This document shows, piece by piece, positions 33,094-41,679 of a DNA stretch of 64,000 nt. Position 1 is the stretch's first letter. Every line of letters begins with the position of its first letter. Made by a program: the position numbers and the translations under genes. The notes below the pieces were generated by a model. That model was given only the letters and a program-made list of their open reading frames with translations. It was not told where the DNA came from and did not search any database. The stretch is from JADKAV01 sp037045455. GTDB taxonomy: Bacteria > Actinomycetota > Actinomycetes > S36-B12 > UBA10799. Location: NCBI GenBank assembly GCA_037045455.1, contig JBAOIN010000016.1, positions 248,001 through 312,000 on the forward strand, written 5' to 3'.

Positions 33094-35058
33094 ATGACCG
33101 CCACTGAGCAGGAACTCCGCACCCGCATCATCGACGCTGCCGCGGCATTGTTCGCCGAGCACGGCCTGAGTGGCACGAAGGTCCGGATGGTGGCCAAGGC
33201 CGCCGGGGTTTCCTCGGCAACTGTCCGGCGGCTGACCGGCGGCAGGGCGGAACTGTTCGAGCAGGTCATCGCGACCCGGGCCCGCTCCACCGCGGCCGAC
33301 ATCGTGCGTGGCGCGGTCGAGAATCCGCTGGCCACCCCACCGTTGGCCGTCATGCTGGCCGTGGCTCAGGAGGTCTACGAACGGCCCGGGACCAGTTGGG
33401 ACATCCTCGAGCTCGAGGCGTTGACCCGGGCGCATGTGGACGACCAGATCCGCCAGATCGAGTCCGACCGGATGAACCAGCGTCGCGCGAACGCCATGGC
33501 GCTGATCGCGCACATCAGGTCCTTGGGCGGCATCGACGCCGATGTCTCCGACTCCGCACTGGCCCACCTGATCATGGCGGTCGGGGTGGGGCTGGCGATG
33601 ATCGATCCGGTCATCGACGACAAACCGTCGCTGCAGCAGTGGAACGCCACCATCGCCCGGGTGGGGTCGGCCATGGTGCCCGCCGACCTCGACCTCGTCA
33701 GGTCCTACTCGGCCCAGCGGCCCTGGCGAGTGCGGGCCGACATCTCCGACCGCCCCGGTTCGCTGGCCAGGCTCGTACGGGCCATGTCCTCCCTGCACAC
33801 CTACACCCTCGGCGTCCACGTGATCGGCCACGATCAAGATCATCGGACGATCGACATCGCGTTGCTGGCCCCGGAGACAGTCACCGCCGACGTGTTGCGT
33901 GCCGCCGCGCAGGCCGTCGGCCGCCACGTCTACGTGGGCGAGGGGAGCGAGGAGGACCGGCAGGATCTGCCTTCCCGGATCCTGAACGGCGCGACGCAGA
34001 TCGTGTCGACTCCGGCAGTGGCGCCCATCGCCGCCGCGGAACTGGTCGAGGCCGACGAGTTCGAGGTCACCGACGCCACGCAGGGCGAGGACGATAGCCC
34101 GGACGTCATGCGGCTGCAGTGGACCCCCGAGCAGCACGTGGTGCTGCAGCGCAGCTGGGCGCCATTCGCCCCTGTGGAGCGCGCCCGCGCCTCGGCGCTG
34201 TTGCGCCTGTCGGCCGCCATCTCCGCGGCGCTGGGCAACGAGGACGCCAACGGCCGGGTGGTCGGCATCAAGGGCGGGCATGTGTGGATCCGGCTGGCGC
34301 GCCCGGAGGACGCCGACGCGGTGGCGGCCATGCACGACCGGTGTTCGGAACGCAGCCGCTACCAGCGTTACTTCTCACTGGCCGACTGGCGTGGGACCCG
34401 GCTCTACCGGCTGGCGGGTGGTCATCGTGGGGCAACGCTGGTGGTCATGAGCGAGGACGGCCACATCGTCGGACTGGGCCATGTGTTTCCCGACCCGACC
34501 GAGGGCAGCGGCGCCGCCGAAGTGGCACTGATCGTCGAGGATGCCTACCAGGGGCGCGGCGTGGGGACCCAGTTGCTCAACGCGCTGTTGCATTTCGCGG
34601 TCCGGCTCGGTTTCACCGAGGTCGTCGCCAGCGTTCTGGCGGAGAACAAGGACATGTTGGCGTTGATGAAACGCACGGAGTTGCCGTGGAAGACCACGGT
34701 GGAGGACCGGGTCGCCTTCATGCGTACGCCGCTGGCGGAGTACCCGGTACGGGCCCCGGCCCAGCGACCCGCGGCGCGCAAGCGGCCGGTCAAGCGAGCG
34801 TCCAAGAAGTCGCCGGCGAAGAAGGCGCCGGCCAAGAAGGCGCCAACGACCAAAGCCCCGGCGAAGAACATCGCTGCCGAGAAGACTGCGTCAGAGCAGG
34901 GTCCCGCAGGGAAGACGCCTGCCACGAAGACGCCTGCCAAAAACACCGCGGCCACGAAGACCACCCCTGCCACGAAGACCCCTGCCAGGAAGACCGCGGC
35001 CAGAAAGACCGCGGCCAAGAAATCGGTCGCCGATCAGCCGCTTGCGGATCAGCCGTAG
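33094..35058 (+). CDS. TetR-ACT-GNAT fusion with histone H1-like Lys/Ala/Pro tail
   Basis: 654 aa in one uninterrupted frame. Residues ~8-60: TetR helix-turn-helix (AALFAEHGLSGTKVRMVAKAA, SSATVRRLTGG). ~60-205: helical TetR-like ligand domain. ~211-290: ACT-like domain (DISDRPGSLARLVRAMSS). ~395-545: GNAT acetyltransferase with the acetyl-CoA loop AYQGRGVGTQLL near 483-495. ~555-654: basic low-complexity tail of KKAPAKKAP/TKTPAKN repeats like eukaryotic histone H1 or mycobacterial HupB. ACT-GNAT proteins are known amino-acid-regulated lysine acetyltransferases in Actinobacteria; the added DNA-binding head and H1-like tail are unusual. Probably a chromatin-associated, ligand-gated acetyltransferase or regulator (inference). 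Confidence 0.85.
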   Translation: MTATEQELRTRIIDAAAALFAEHGLSGTKVRMVAKAAGVSSATVRRLTGGRAELFEQVIATRARSTAADIVRGAVENPLATPPLAVMLAVAQEVYERPGTSWDILELEALTRAHVDDQIRQIESDRMNQRRANAMALIAHIRSLGGIDADVSDSALAHLIMAVGVGLAMIDPVIDDKPSLQQWNATIARVGSAMVPADLDLVRSYSAQRPWRVRADISDRPGSLARLVRAMSSLHTYTLGVHVIGHDQDHRTIDIALLAPETVTADVLRAAAQAVGRHVYVGEGSEEDRQDLPSRILNGATQIVSTPAVAPIAAAELVEADEFEVTDATQGEDDSPDVMRLQWTPEQHVVLQRSWAPFAPVERARASALLRLSAAISAALGNEDANGRVVGIKGGHVWIRLARPEDADAVAAMHDRCSERSRYQRYFSLADWRGTRLYRLAGGHRGATLVVMSEDGHIVGLGHVFPDPTEGSGAAEVALIVEDAYQGRGVGTQLLNALLHFAVRLGFTEVVASVLAENKDMLALMKRTELPWKTTVEDRVAFMRTPLAEYPVRAPAQRPAARKRPVKRASKKSPAKKAPAKKAPTTKAPAKNIAAEKTASEQGPAGKTPATKTPAKNTAATKTTPATKTPARKTAARKTAAKKSVADQPLADQP

Positions 35059-35693
35059 TAGGGCTCAGCCCAGCCCAGATACGGACCCCAGCGGTCGACC
35101 GAGCGCCACGACACCATCTTCACGCGCCCGCTCGGCATGTTCGTGACCACCAGGCCGCGGCCGACGTAGGTCGCCACGTGACCGGCTGGATTCGAGGTGC
35201 GCCAGAACAACTGCGCCCCGACCGGAGCCATGCGATTGGTGTGGCCGAAGCCGGCCCGCTTGGCGCGGAACCACTGCCGAAGTGCAGTGCCCACGCGGTT
35301 GCTCGCGCCATAGGCGTTGTCGGTCAGTCGAAGGCAGCCGTTGTGATAGCCGGCACGCCCTTGCCGGGCCCACTGGGTGAGCCGGAACACGGCGGTGACA
35401 GGGCTATAGCGTGTTCCGACAGTCCGGATGGAGGCGCCGGCGCGGGAAGTGCGCAGGCTCGCGGAGACGCGCTTGGGGGCTGGCGCCACCGGGATGCTTT
35501 GCACGGTGGTGGCACTTGCGGCGATCTCGGTTTGGGGCGGGGAAACGACTGGTGCCTGGTCGGTCGGGGTGGGATCCGGGGTGGGCGAGGTGACCGGCTC
35601 GGGGGTCACCACCACGTCATCGGCGATCGCGGGGGCGGCGGTCAGAACGGGAATGACCACGGCTGCGCCGAGGACTTTGTGACGAATGCTCAA
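35049..35693 (-). CDS. Secreted NlpC/P60- or CHAP-like cell-wall hydrolase
   Basis: 214 aa from a TTG at 35693 preceded by GGAG (no ATG or GTG fits the signal peptide better). Signal HKVLGAAVVIPVLTAAPAIA, then a Pro/Thr/Asp-rich linker (about 30-60) and a papain-like domain with catalytic Cys in HNGCLRLTDNAYG and His in NPAGHVATYVGRG, plus WGPYLGWAEPYYG. Likely peptidoglycan peptidase or amidase. It overlaps the convergent TetR-ACT-GNAT gene by 10 nt. Start and exact subfamily uncertain. Confidence 0.7.
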   Translation of the reverse strand: MSIRHKVLGAAVVIPVLTAAPAIADDVVVTPEPVTSPTPDPTPTDQAPVVSPPQTEIAASATTVQSIPVAPAPKRVSASLRTSRAGASIRTVGTRYSPVTAVFRLTQWARQGRAGYHNGCLRLTDNAYGASNRVGTALRQWFRAKRAGFGHTNRMAPVGAQLFWRTSNPAGHVATYVGRGLVVTNMPSGRVKMVSWRSVDRWGPYLGWAEPYYG

Positions 35694-36206
35694 AACGAAC
35701 TCCGATGTCGAGGATTGTTCCTGGAATCGGGCGCGAAGGCCCTGCTTCGGGAGCGGCACGTGGTCGGTTCCAAACGACCGGAAAGTTCACAAAAGGTGCC
35801 GAGTGGCAAGATCGACGGCCGGTTACCGGCCGGATTTTGCAACTGTCCCTGGCAATTGGTTCGTAAGAAGCTCCAATGTGTTTACTACCTGATTACCTCA
35901 AACACCGTAACCACAGATCTCCGGGACTTTATGCAATCTTGAGGCGATTGTGGGAAGGGTCACATCGGTGTGTCCGCATAGTGGGGTGATTGGGCTCGCG
36001 CGGTGCGGATGGCTGATGAGGTGACGATCTGACACCCTGCCGGCGGAGGCTTGGCGCTACGGCCGCTGCAGCCGCACACGGCGGGACACATCTACGAGGG
36101 CGCCCCGGCCTGCTCAACCACCACCTCGAGATCAGCAGCCTGGACCAGGTCGATGACGAGGTCCTGGGCTGGATCGAGCGGGCGTGGGAGCAGGCCGGGT
36201 GAGGGA
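35694..36206. other. 513-bp interval, mostly non-coding, with palindromes
   Basis: Leader region of the minus-strand NlpC-like gene plus further spacer. Holds the 17-nt palindrome CGGCCGGTTACCGGCCG (35816-35832), GGTCG-N8-CGACC (35762-35779) and an A/T-rich stretch at about 35870-35940 that is a likely promoter. I looked for a ydaO riboswitch here and did not find its conserved core. The right part holds a possible gene remnant (36110-36202). Confidence 0.6.
36110..36202 (+). pseudogene. Possible C-terminal remnant of a DUF5655-like gene
   Basis: The plus-strand frame reads LLNHHLEISSLDQVDDEV then LGWIERAWEQAG and stops at 36200-36202. This resembles the last 30 residues of DUF5655-type proteins, with no start and no upstream coding in the same frame. 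Codon use is like that of real genes. Weak evidence; could be chance. Confidence 0.3.
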
Positions 36207-36768
36207 TTACTGGGCGAGCATGCCGTAGATCTTCTTGCGTGCCTCGGCCAGGATCTGCGTGGTAGCGCTGATCTGCTCGTCGTCCTCGGACTGGCTGATC
36301 TGCATGACCGCGGCACCGAGTGCCCGGCCTTCCTTCCACAGTCCCTCGACCTCGTCGCTACCGGAGTCCGCGGCGCGGGCCCACGGCTCGCCCCACTCTT
36401 CGCGCTGCTGGTCGACCAGCGTCTTGCCGGCCGGGGTGAGCGCGAAGATCTTCTTCCCATCGGTCTCCGAGGGGGCGACCAGACCCTCGCGGGTCAGTCG
36501 CTTGAGCACTGGGTAGACCGCGCCGGGGGAGGGCCGCCAACGGCCTTCACTGCGGTCGGTGAGTTCGGTGATGATCTCGTAGCCGTGTCTGCGGCTGCTC
36601 GTCGAGCAGCAGCAGGATGGCGAAGCGGACCTCACCTCGGTCGCGGCGCCCGCGCGGGGGGCCGCCGAAGCCGGGGCCGAATCCGCCGGGCCCGAAACCG
36701 GGCTGCCGCCGGCGGCCATGACCGCCGGCCATCATCAACATGGGTGGACGCATCGTGTGTGCGTGCAT
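36207..36768 (-). CDS. PadR-family regulator (one apparent frameshift)
   Basis: About 186 aa reconstructed. N-terminus is Gly/Arg/Pro-rich (HGRRRQPGFGPGGFGPGFGG), then the PadR winged helix: RGEVRFAILLLLDEQP-RHGYEIITELTDRSEG, WRPSPGAVYPVLKRLTREGLV and KKIFALTPAGK. The frame breaks at about 36587-36593 and one base removal restores HGYEII. The disordered Gly-rich head is common in actinobacterial PadR proteins. A TATCGCGATA palindrome lies about 50 nt upstream. Target unknown; autoregulation likely. Confidence 0.85.
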
Positions 36769-36819
36769 GGGATTCTCCTTTGATTGTGGTCGCGTGCCTT
36801 ACGCGATGTATTAAAGATA

Positions 36820-36829
36820 TATCGCGATA
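36820..36829. promoter_or_regulatory. Candidate PadR operator
   Basis: TATCGCGATA, a perfect 10-bp palindrome inside ATATATCGCGATAG, between the padR-like start (36768) and the kdpE stop (36852), in an A/T-rich stretch with TTAAAG. Palindromes of this TATCGCGATA kind precede PadR-type genes in Actinobacteria. Confidence 0.5.
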
Positions 36830-36851
36830 GACAAACGCGCAACCCCCACCT

Positions 36852-37529
36852 TCAAAGCTCGAAGCGGTACCCGATCCCGGGCGAGGTCAGCAGGTGCCGG
36901 GGATGGGCTGGGTCCGGCTCCAGCTTCTTGCGCAGCCCTGCCATGTACACCCGCAGGTAGTTGGTCTCCCTGCCGTAGGCCGGCCCCCACACCTCCCCGA
37001 GCAAATCCTGGCCGGCCACCACCACCCCCGGCTGGCGCACCAGCACTTCGAGCAGGGCCCACTCAGTGGGTGTCAGATGCACCTGCTGCCCGTCGCGAAG
37101 CGTCACGTGTTTGCGGGCCAAGTCCACCTCGAAGTCGTCGGTGGTCACCCGCGGCGCGCCGATCGCCGGCGTGGCCCGTCGCACAGCAGCCCGGATGCGC
37201 GCCAACAACTCCTCCAGGTCGAAGGGCTTCGTGACGTAGTCGTCGGCACCGGAGTCCAGCGCCCGGACCTTCTCGAAGCGGTCGGATCGGGCCGAGAGCA
37301 CCAGCACGGGAACGCTGGAGTCCTGCCGGACCGCGCGCAGCACCTCGATCCCGTCCATGTCGGGCAGGCCGAGGTCGAGCACGATGGCGTCCGCCCGCTG
37401 CTGCGCCAGGATCCGCAGGGCTTCGGCGCCGGTCGAGGCGGCAGTGACCTGGAAGCCGCGCGCGGACAGCGTCAGGGTCAACGCCCGCTGCATCTGCAGG
37501 TCGTCCTCGACGATCAATAGCCGGCTCAT
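36852..37529 (-). CDS. kdpE: KdpE-type response regulator
   Basis: 225 aa OmpR/PhoB-family. Receiver: EDD acidic pair, phospho-Asp in IVLDLGLPDMDG (about residue 52), LSARSD and Lys in YVTKPFD. DNA-binding domain: LTPTEWALLEVLVRQPG and RETNYLRVYMAGLRKKLEPDP, the latter block characteristic of KdpE. Overlaps the sensor gene by 4 nt (ATGA). Controls potassium uptake in known systems; no kdpFABC operon is in this window, and the coupled permease gene upstream is the obvious target. Confidence 0.9.
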   Translation of the reverse strand: MSRLLIVEDDLQMQRALTLTLSARGFQVTAASTGAEALRILAQQRADAIVLDLGLPDMDGIEVLRAVRQDSSVPVLVLSARSDRFEKVRALDSGADDYVTKPFDLEELLARIRAAVRRATPAIGAPRVTTDDFEVDLARKHVTLRDGQQVHLTPTEWALLEVLVRQPGVVVAGQDLLGEVWGPAYGRETNYLRVYMAGLRKKLEPDPAHPRHLLTSPGIGYRFEL

Positions 37530-38851
37530 GGCACTGGTTCCAGCTCGATGGTCATCGTGAGTCCGCCGCCCGGCGTGGTCTGTGCCTGCAGTGGCAGGTC
37601 CATGATCTGGCAGAAGCGGGCGGCGATGGTGAGCCCGAGGCCGAGCCCCACCGGCGCCCGGTCGCCGGCGCTGGTGAACGGTTCGAACGCGTCGCGCACC
37701 GCGTCCGTGGCAAGCCCGGAGCCATGGTCGATGACCTGCAGTCGAATAACCGGCCCGCTCTCGGCGCGCACCTGGACCGGGGGCTTTCCGTGGCGCAGGG
37801 CGTTGCTCACGAGATTGGCCAGCACGCGCTCGAGCAGGGCGGCATCCGCGGTCACCAACGGCAGATCGACGGGCAGTTCGACCCGCACGTCGGGATTATC
37901 CAGGGACATCAGCGCCGCAGCACACACCGGCTCCAGGTCCACAGGTCCGGGTTGCGCGACGATCCGTCCGGCCTCCAAACGGCTCATGTCGAGCAGGTTC
38001 GTCACAAGTCGGTCCAGCGTGTGTGCCGATGTCACGATGCCCTGCGCCAGTTCCTGCCGAACGTCCGCAGGCAGTTCGGAGTCCCCGCTCAGGGCGGCAC
38101 CGGCCAGTGAGATCGCTGCCAGCGGCGTACGGAGGTCGTGGCCGACGGCCGTCAGCAGGGCGGACCGGTCGCGTTCCAATTCCGTGGCCCGGGCGGCATC
38201 GTCAGCCAACTGGCGGGCTTCGTAAGCGCGCATGGCGCCTTGGCCCAGCGAGGTGAGCAGAGCGAGGTCCTCCCCGATGGCCGGCATTCGCCAGCCCCGC
38301 AGCCGGCCGCCGTCCGACAAGTCGACCTCGACGGGCTCCTCGGCGCCCTCGATCGGCTGGACAGCGCTGACCAGCACCCGGCCGCCGGCGCCCAGCAGTT
38401 CCACGCGGGACATCCGGTACAGGGTCGCGATGCGCGTCAATGCTTCTTCCGGATTCGCTTCGGCCATCGGCGTACTCACGGTCTCCCGCAGCGCGCCGGC
38501 TTCCGCAGCGGCCGTGGCCAGTCGAGTCTGCGCAGCCAGTACCCGAGTCACCGCCAGCGAGGCCGCCACCGCGCTGGCCAGGAACACGGTGAGTACCACC
38601 ACGTCGTCGGTGCTGGCCACGAACAACGTGCGATAGGGCGGCACCAGGAACCAGTTGGTCACCAGGAATGCGCCGACCGCGGTGACGATGGCGACCCAGA
38701 TGTTGGTGCTGGCCGCCACAATGACCACGGCGCACAGTAGGAGCAGCAAGGCGCCGGCGAGGGTGAGGTCGGGCAGTTGTACCGCCAGGAACACGACCAG
38801 CGGAATGCACAGTAGGGCCGCGACACCCCATCCGCGCAACGACGATCGCAT
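37526..38851 (-). CDS. Short KdpD-like sensor histidine kinase (DUF4118)
   Basis: 441 aa, about half the size of classical KdpD (~850-900 aa). Begins directly with the four-helix DUF4118 membrane domain (WVAIVTAVGAFLVTNWFLVPPYRTLFV), then a GAF-like segment, HisKA H-box VGHDLRTPLAAISLA, N-box VLANLVSNALRHG, and HGSGLATDAV and GLGLGLTIA ATP motifs. The N-terminal KdpD and UspA domains are absent. Its ATG overlaps the permease stop by 1 nt and it overlaps kdpE by 4 nt, so the three genes form one operon. Confidence 0.88.
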   Translation of the reverse strand: MRSSLRGWGVAALLCIPLVVFLAVQLPDLTLAGALLLLLCAVVIVAASTNIWVAIVTAVGAFLVTNWFLVPPYRTLFVASTDDVVVLTVFLASAVAASLAVTRVLAAQTRLATAAAEAGALRETVSTPMAEANPEEALTRIATLYRMSRVELLGAGGRVLVSAVQPIEGAEEPVEVDLSDGGRLRGWRMPAIGEDLALLTSLGQGAMRAYEARQLADDAARATELERDRSALLTAVGHDLRTPLAAISLAGAALSGDSELPADVRQELAQGIVTSAHTLDRLVTNLLDMSRLEAGRIVAQPGPVDLEPVCAAALMSLDNPDVRVELPVDLPLVTADAALLERVLANLVSNALRHGKPPVQVRAESGPVIRLQVIDHGSGLATDAVRDAFEPFTSAGDRAPVGLGLGLTIAARFCQIMDLPLQAQTTPGGGLTMTIELEPVP

Positions 38852-40803
38852 CAGACCTTGAGGACCTCCGCAGCCACTAAACCATGATCGGCGGGATGCG
38901 GGGACAGCATCTCGTCACTGATCACTGTCGGGACGCTGGTGACCATGACCCCGGGCACGAACAGCAGGCGGGTCTTCAGCCGCAGAGCGCTTTGGTTGTG
39001 CAGCATCTGCTGCCACCAATGCGAGACGACGTACTCGGGCAGGTAGACCGAAACCACGTCCCTCGGCGATTTCTTGCGGATACCCGCGATGTACTCCAAT
39101 GCGGGTCCGGTCATGTCCCGGTACGGGGATTCGACGATCGTGAGATCCACCGGGATGTCCCGCGCCTGCCACTCCTCGATGAGTTCCGTGGCGACGTGTT
39201 CGTCCGTCATCACGTGCAGACAGGTCAGCGAATCCGGCCGGGTTGCCCGGGCGTAGGCCACGGCATGCATCGTCGGGGCGTGGAACTTCGACACCAGCAC
39301 CAGGGCGTGGACGCGGCTGGGCAGAGTCGCGCCGCCGGCTGCCGTGGACACGGCGATGTCCACCCGCTCGTAGTGCCGCCGGATCGCCTTCATCATCAGG
39401 ACCAGCGCCGGTATCGCGATGACGACCATCCAGGCGCCGTGCGTGAACTTGCTGAAGAGCACGATGACCAGCACCAGGGCGGTGGCGCAGGCGCCGACCG
39501 TGTTCGCGACCCGGGAGCGATGCACCTTGCCGCGGTTCTCCAGGTCCGGGCGCCGCAGTTCGGAGTTCCAGTGCACGACCATCCCGGTCTGCGACAGCGT
39601 GAACGACACGAACACGCCGATGATGTACAGCTGGATCAGCCGGGTGGTGTCCGCGTCGAACCACCAGACCAGGAATCCGGCGAACAGGGTCAGCAGGATG
39701 ATGCCGTTGCTGAATACCAGCCGGTCACCGCGCCTGCCCATCTGCCGGGGCAGGAAGCCGTCGCGACCGAGGATCGAGGCGAGTATGGGGAACCCGTTGA
39801 ATGCCGTGTTGGCGGCCAGCAGCAGGATCGCTGCTGTGAAGAACTGCAGAACGTAGAACCCGATCCCGTCGGCGCCAAACACGGCCATGCCGAGCTGGGC
39901 GATGATCGTGGGTTGCGGGGTGCCTGGCGGCAGGCCCAACTCCGTGGGAGTTTCGGCGATCTTGGCCCCGGAAGTGATCGCCAACCAGGTGACCCCGGCG
40001 AACATGGCGACCGCGATCGCACCCATCATGACCAGCGTCAGCGAGGCGTTGCGAGACTTCGGGCGGCGGAAGAAGGGAACACCGTTGCTGATGGCCTCGA
40101 CGCCCGTGAGCGCGGTGCAGCCGGAGGCGAAAGCCCGCAGCACGAGCAGCAGCGTGGCGGTGCCGGCGATGTCGCGGGTCTGCACCACGAGGTCGGCCGA
40201 CTCTGCCCGGACCGGCTGGCCCAGCAGGGTCTTGATCCCGGCCGTCAGCAGCAACACGGCGACCGACGCGACGAAACCATACGTGGGGATCGAGAACGCC
40301 CGGCCTGCTTCCTTGACCCCGCGCAGGTTCATGATCGCCAGCAGTGCGATGAAACCCAGGCTCAGGGGCACCGTGTGGGAGTGCAGTGTCGGGAAGGCCG
40401 ACGCGATGTTCGCGACCCCGGCGGTGATCGAGACGGCCACCGTCATGACGTAGTCGACCATCAGCGCGCTGGCTGCGACCAGCGCTGCTGTCGTGCCGAG
40501 GTTCTCCCGGCTGACCGCGTAAGCGCCGCCGCCGTTCGGATAAGCGAAGACGGTCTGCCGGTAGGACCACACCACCAGCACCAGCAGGCAGCCGACGGCC
40601 AGCGCGACCCAGGGGGTCCACACCAGCATCGAGGCGCCGCCGATCACGAGGACCAGCAGGATCTGCTCGGTCGCGTAAGCGACGCTGGACAGCGGGTCAC
40701 TGCAGAAGATGGGCAGGGCCAGCCACTTTGGCAGCAATGTCTCGCCCAGCGAGGCACTGTGCATCGGGCGGCCCAGGAGCGTGCGTTTCAGCGGATTTGG
40801 CAC
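38851..40803 (-). CDS. KimA-like APC-superfamily potassium permease
   Basis: 650 aa, GTG start. About 12 transmembrane helices; opens with LPIFCSDPLSSVAYATEQIL, the unwound-helix segment of KUP/KimA-like APC transporters, with GGGAYAVSRENLG and YVMTVAVSITAGVANIASA. The C-terminal ~160 residues form a cytoplasmic UspA-like domain, as in B. subtilis KimA, where it binds c-di-AMP. It is first in an operon with KdpD-like and KdpE genes. Together with the riboswitch-controlled NlpC gene 85 nt upstream this points to potassium homeostasis under c-di-AMP control (inference). Confidence 0.85.
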   Translation of the reverse strand: MPNPLKRTLLGRPMHSASLGETLLPKWLALPIFCSDPLSSVAYATEQILLVLVIGGASMLVWTPWVALAVGCLLVLVVWSYRQTVFAYPNGGGAYAVSRENLGTTAALVAASALMVDYVMTVAVSITAGVANIASAFPTLHSHTVPLSLGFIALLAIMNLRGVKEAGRAFSIPTYGFVASVAVLLLTAGIKTLLGQPVRAESADLVVQTRDIAGTATLLLVLRAFASGCTALTGVEAISNGVPFFRRPKSRNASLTLVMMGAIAVAMFAGVTWLAITSGAKIAETPTELGLPPGTPQPTIIAQLGMAVFGADGIGFYVLQFFTAAILLLAANTAFNGFPILASILGRDGFLPRQMGRRGDRLVFSNGIILLTLFAGFLVWWFDADTTRLIQLYIIGVFVSFTLSQTGMVVHWNSELRRPDLENRGKVHRSRVANTVGACATALVLVIVLFSKFTHGAWMVVIAIPALVLMMKAIRRHYERVDIAVSTAAGGATLPSRVHALVLVSKFHAPTMHAVAYARATRPDSLTCLHVMTDEHVATELIEEWQARDIPVDLTIVESPYRDMTGPALEYIAGIRKKSPRDVVSVYLPEYVVSHWWQQMLHNQSALRLKTRLLFVPGVMVTSVPTVISDEMLSPHPADHGLVAAEVLKV

Positions 40804-40888
40804 ATTCCCAGTGCAAACCCCCGTCGGGCTGGTGCACGAGGTTGCTCAGCAGGTTCCTAACGGGCGGGCACCTGCTTTTGACGGGTCC

Positions 40889-41407
40889 TTAATGCGTCGT
40901 GATGATGCGGCCCGCGCCGGCGAAGCGAGCGCGGTAGTAGCCCATGTTGATGCTGTCCACGCGAACGCCCGAGCGGGGATTCGTGGCGTGGATCATCTTG
41001 CCCTTGCCGATGTACATCGAGACGTGCTGGGAACCCCCCGGACCGAAGAACAGCAGGTCACCGGGCATCAAATGCTTGCGGCTCACCCGCTTGGCGCGGT
41101 GCATCTGGGCGCCGCTGTAGTGCGGGAGGCTCTTGCCGGTGGCCCGCTTGTAGACCCACATCGTGAAGCCCGAGCAGTCGAAGGCCCACGGTCCGGAAGC
41201 ACCGGCGACGTAGCGGGCGCTGCGCTTGGACAGGGCAACCCGCACCAGGCTCGCCCGGGCGCGGGTTGCGCGCTCTCGTGCCACGACGCGTGAGTCCTGC
41301 CGACCCATGGCCTGGGTCTTCGCTGTGGTGTCCGCGGCGTGCACGGGGGCGGCGGTCATAGTTGCTGCGACCGCGCAGGCGGCGGCCAGGGTACGCACGG
41401 GAACCAT
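40889..41407 (-). CDS. NlpC/P60 peptidoglycan endopeptidase under ydaO riboswitch
   Basis: 172 aa. Signal peptide VRTLAAACAVAATMTAAPVHA, then NlpC/P60 catalytic domain: Cys in WAFDCSGFTMWVY, His in GSQHVSMYIGKG, third polar residue in MIHATNP. ATG at 41407 with GGAG 9 nt upstream, 22 nt after the riboswitch. D,L-endopeptidases of this type cleave peptidoglycan stems during growth, and in Actinobacteria many are c-di-AMP riboswitch targets. Same strand as the KimA-like permease, 85 nt upstream of it, so readthrough is possible. Confidence 0.9.
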   Translation of the reverse strand: MVPVRTLAAACAVAATMTAAPVHAADTTAKTQAMGRQDSRVVARERATRARASLVRVALSKRSARYVAGASGPWAFDCSGFTMWVYKRATGKSLPHYSGAQMHRAKRVSRKHLMPGDLLFFGPGGSQHVSMYIGKGKMIHATNPRSGVRVDSINMGYYRARFAGAGRIITTH

Positions 41408-41428
41408 GCGTTATCACTCCTTCTCATT

Positions 41429-41538
41429 CCGCCTACCGAGTTAGCTGACGGGCTCGGGCAGAGAAGTGCCCTACCGCTATGTGCGGATTCGCCCCTGGGG
41501 ATCTTGGGTCCCCGGTGCGCCGTTTGGCGCTTCGGCGG
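41429..41538 (-). promoter_or_regulatory. Cyclic di-AMP (ydaO/yuaA) riboswitch
   Basis: On the minus strand the leader of the NlpC gene contains, in order, GGGGACCCA, GGGGCGAATCC, TAGGGC...GCCCGA and CCGTCAGCTAACTCGGTAGG then GCGG. These are the conserved ydaO elements with matching order and spacing. Closing stem CCGCC (about 41534-41538) pairs with GGCGG (41429-41433). It lies immediately before the ribosome binding site, so either translational or transcriptional control is possible; c-di-AMP normally turns such genes off. Confidence 0.9.
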
Positions 41539-41679
41539 GCCGGTGTTCACCGGTCTTCATCGACGGTAACCCAGGTTCTGCGGCGGCCGGCGGTGCGGAA
41601 CCGGTGATGTGAGTCACAGCAATCCACAGATCGTTCGGACGTTCTCCGCGCCGAAGCGTACGCAACCCACGGTGGACCG

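Noticed and set aside
35700..35950. Possible ydaO riboswitch before the second NlpC-like gene
   Set aside because: The conserved GGGGACCCA, GGGGxGAATC and CAGCTAAC elements are not present.
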